Origin: Drosophila persimilis
Lineage: Eukaryota > Arthropoda > Insecta > Diptera > Drosophilidae
Assembly: GCF_003286085.1 (NCBI RefSeq)
Contig: NW_020825294.1
Coordinates: 1,550,001 to 1,614,000 of the forward strand
Reading direction: 5' to 3'
DNA: 64,000 nucleotides
Made by a program: the position numbers and the translations under genes. The notes beneath the pieces were generated by a model. The model searched no databases, was not told the DNA's origin, and saw only the letters and a program-made list of their open reading frames with translations. The first letter of the stretch is position 1. Every line of letters starts with the position of its first letter. Of the stretch, positions 61,693 through 64,000 are shown one piece after another.

Positions 61693-62271
61693 CTAATACA
61701 GACTGGTCTTTTTCATAATCCGTAGAAACTCCTCCTGATTGACCTCCCCATCGTTGTCCAGATCCGCCTCATCAATCATCTCGCGCAGTTCCTCGTCGGT
61801 GAGGGTCTCCCCCAGCTCGCGGGCCACACGTTTCAGGTTCTTGAACGATATTTTTCCTGTTTCATCGTCATCGAACAGGCGAAAGGCCTTCAGTATTTCC
61901 TCTTTTGTATCCTTTTCGGCCATTTTCATGGTCATTAGATGCAAGAAATCATTGAAAGCAATCCTGCCACTCCCATCCTTATCGATTTCCGCAATCATTC
62001 GCTTGATTTCCTCTTTTTTCGGCTCAAAGCCCAGGGCCCTGATGGCCACCTTCAGTTCTTTGACTTCGATGTAGCCAGTGCATTCGTTGTCGAACAGATC
62101 GAAGGCCTCCTTAATGTCCGACTTTTGGGCATCGGATAGCTCGAATTTGGGGCCAGATTTCTTGCGTCCTTGCTGATTGCTCCGCTTGGTGGCGGCCGCC
62201 GTCGTCGTTGCAGCGGTGCCCACTGCCGTGGGGGGACTCACGATATTTGCCACAGCTGCCGTCGACTCCAT
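61693..62271 (-). CDS. Centrin (EF-hand calcium-binding protein)
   Basis: One uninterrupted coding exon of 192 residues starts at the ATG at 62271 ([14 protein letters not shown]). An ATG further upstream at 62316 lies inside the leader intron and is not used. After an Ala/Thr-rich N-terminal extension of about 45 residues come four EF hands. Loops 1 to 4 are [36 protein letters not shown] and [12 protein letters not shown]. The end KKTSLY carries the centrin C-terminal signature, and the spacing and helix sequences follow centrin 2 closely. Centrins sit at centrioles and basal bodies and in nucleotide-excision-repair complexes. Loop 4 is canonical; loops 2 and 3 lack the final Glu, as is usual in centrins. 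It resembles D. melanogaster CG17493 rather than its retrocopy CG31802, from memory. Confidence 0.92.
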   Translation of the reverse strand: MESTAAVANIVSPPTAVGTAATTTAAATKRSNQQGRKKSGPKFELSDAQKSDIKEAFDLFDNECTGYIEVKELKVAIRALGFEPKKEEIKRMIAEIDKDGSGRIAFNDFLHLMTMKMAEKDTKEEILKAFRLFDDDETGKISFKNLKRVARELGETLTDEELREMIDEADLDNDGEVNQEEFLRIMKKTSLY

Positions 62272-62294
62272 TTCCGCAAGTGATTCTCGAATAA

Positions 62295-62372
62295 CTAAAG
62301 AAACCAAAGTTTTCATACAAGTTTTTAATGTACGGCAGGCAGCACTCGTTTTGCGGTAATTTCACAACTCAC
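62295..62372 (-). other. Leader intron of the centrin gene
   Basis: On the minus strand a GTGAGTTG donor at 62372 and a TTTCTTTAG acceptor at 62295-62296 enclose 78 bases just before the start codon. A second donor-like site (AAG then GTAAGT) lies near 62432-62436, so an alternative leader exon is possible. Confidence 0.5.
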
Positions 62373-62439
62373 GCAAGCGAAAAGGAGGCCTAAAAGCAGG
62401 CGACCGACCGCGTCACGTCACCCTTACACTTACCTTGAC

Positions 62440-64000
62440 TTTGACTGGGAGCTGGATATAATATCACACGTATCCTTGGACTTTGCGGCTGCTTGCGCGC
62501 GGCCAGTTACAGGAGGCAGAGGCGCCTACACCCACTTCTCACTCCCTCTTAACGTGTGGGTGGTGGCAGCAGGCTGTTTGGTTGCTATAAATAACCTCCA
62601 CAGCAGCTGCAATCGCTATCTATCTTCTATTGTTGTTGTTTCCGGCTGCAGGTGTCCTTTGTTGTTGCTCCTGGCTACAATGCAAATTGTTTTCGTGCCG
62701 CTAATAGCAACAATCGGGCCAAATGCGTTCGTGTTGCTTTTCCGCACTTTTCACAGAAATTTTCCGTAGACCGACTTTTTGTTTACCAGCAAAAGATTCA
62801 CAGCAGTGTGACTGACACTCAGAAATATACCGAAATTTACCGATGAAAAGTCGAACTTAGCCAACTTAAACCCCCTTTATTTCAACAGGATAATGACTTG
62901 AGTTTATGGCGGAAAATAATAATAATAATAATTACTCTTGCAGGTCCACTCTATCTTCGTTTAATAAAAAACCACGATATCTTTCACCTAAACTGCGCTA
63001 CATTTTTGCAAGATTTATCATTTGCGTGGAAAGTATTTTAATACAATGGGTCGACAACGGGTTAATCGTTCTCTGTCCACAATCCGAAATCACATTTCTT
63101 TGTTTTTGATATTCTGTTTAATATGACTAGCTAGCTAAGACCCTGAGCTGTTAAAACGTAACATTTTTTGATTGATGGATGCATTTTCTACAAGATTGTT
63201 TGATTTTAAATGCTTTCTTTAATTTGATTGTGTCTAAAATCGGGTTTAAGAAAACAAGATAAGAGTACATGTTGCTGGTATATGAGGACTTGTTGCATGT
63301 CAACCGATGTATGGACATTTTTATACTCTATTACGGTTAGTCAATATAAAAATACTGTTTTCAAGCTGCTTTTAAACGTAGTAAATAATATTTGTTCACA
63401 GATTGACAAGTTTTTGCATATTCTGCATATATGTATGTACATATATATCGTGATCCCGATCTCGATACAGTACGTTTATGGTTACCTCTGCGAGAAAGCC
63501 ATTAAATGCAATATTTCTCTTAAAAAAATGTTCTGAGCGATGACAAACAGTTACTCAATTTTGTATATCCTTTTCCTTAGGGTAAGCGGAATGTTGCTCA
63601 TTCCGTTGTTGCCGGACAATGTCGCTCATTTTTCGATAAAAGTTGCTGGCAACAAAATGTTTCCAACGGTATAAAACGTAAGAAAACGTAAGTGGTATGG
63701 AATGCAACGTATGTAGGGATAAAAGGACATTGCTGCGCTGTAAAATCCCACCACGAAGATGGGAGCAAAGATGCGCGCCAAATAGGAAGTGTTTGAAAGT
63801 GAATGAGTGACAAGGAGTAATAGGCGTTAGGGCATTGTGTGTTGGATTTTTATTACAGCTCGGGTTTTTGGAGATTAAACGGTTATTTGAATACAAAGTT
63901 CAAGGGTTTTTAATATACATATATGTAATAAAATTAAACTTATTAAACATTCAATTCTACTGTTTCTTGATTATTAACAATTAAAATTACTTATTTAAGA
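62440..64000. other. Flank upstream of centrin, no gene seen
   Basis: This contains the centrin promoter area at its left end (no clear TATA box) and AT-rich DNA to the window edge. The 31-base motif shared with 3820-3850 lies at 63772-63802. No coding frame is convincing. Confidence 0.4.
63772..63802. repeat. 31-base motif shared with position 3820
   Basis: TGCGCGCCAAAT and GTGTTTGAAAGTGA frame a core that matches 3820-3850 at 28 of 31 bases, in the same orientation. Both sites sit in AT-rich intergenic DNA with related sequence upstream, so they are probably ends of the same repeat family. Confidence 0.5.

Noticed and set aside
62272-62316. In-frame upstream ATG of the centrin at 62316
   Set aside because: A good splice acceptor lies between it and the ATG at 62271, so it falls in an intron.
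1-64000. tRNA or rRNA genes and CRISPR arrays
   Set aside because: I looked for T-loop-like GGTTCGAATCC strings and regular spaced repeats and found none that fold or repeat convincingly; a tRNA scan would settle it.

Overview
The window is insect nuclear DNA, almost certainly from a Drosophila and probably from the obscura group. Genes are split by short introns of about 57-80 nt with GT..AG ends, there are long A-rich 5' leaders and many short microsatellites, and the proteins read like diverged versions of D. melanogaster ones. One interspersed element at 35.76-36.89 kb has the layout of a DINE-1/INE-1 (Helentron-like) repeat. There is no bacterial or viral gene organisation. All exon models were built by hand from splice signals, reading phase and remembered relatives; no search was run.

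Layout: (1) 0.4-2.4 kb, minus strand: a six-exon C2H2 zinc-finger gene that I recognise as combgap (cg). (2) 3.0-4.3 kb: a diverged repeat present twice. (3) 4.6-5.6 kb, plus: a secreted C-type lectin gene broken by a one-base frameshift in its lectin domain. (4) 7.2-12.2 kb, plus: a secreted acid lipase with a probable TATA-driven leader exon and three coding exons. (5) 12.2-20.1 kb: no gene seen. (6) 20.1-22.75 kb, minus: a seven-exon ionotropic receptor that matches Ir40a exon by exon. (7) 25.1-28.3 kb, minus: small secreted proteins of unknown function, namely one intact gene, a tandem duplicate decayed to a pseudogene that keeps its promoter region, and a more distant intact relative. (8) 29.7-60.3 kb, plus: one large gene with an untranslated leader near 29.7-30.5 kb, a candidate 59-nt untranslated exon at 44.8 kb, a roughly 24-kb intron region holding the DINE-1-like element, and coding exons at 54.9-60.3 kb for an 1102-residue low-complexity, coiled-coil protein I cannot name. 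(9) 61.7-62.3 kb, minus: a centrin.

The genes do not form a pathway; this is an ordinary gene neighbourhood. The most interesting points are the lineage-restricted secreted-protein cluster with its duplicated promoter and dying copy, the large unnamed gene with a 66-nt in-frame intron, the frameshifted lectin, and the gene company itself: Ir40a and the centrin recall proximal 2L of D. melanogaster, whereas combgap is, as I remember it, on 2R. A rearrangement breakpoint may therefore lie between 2.4 and about 20 kb.
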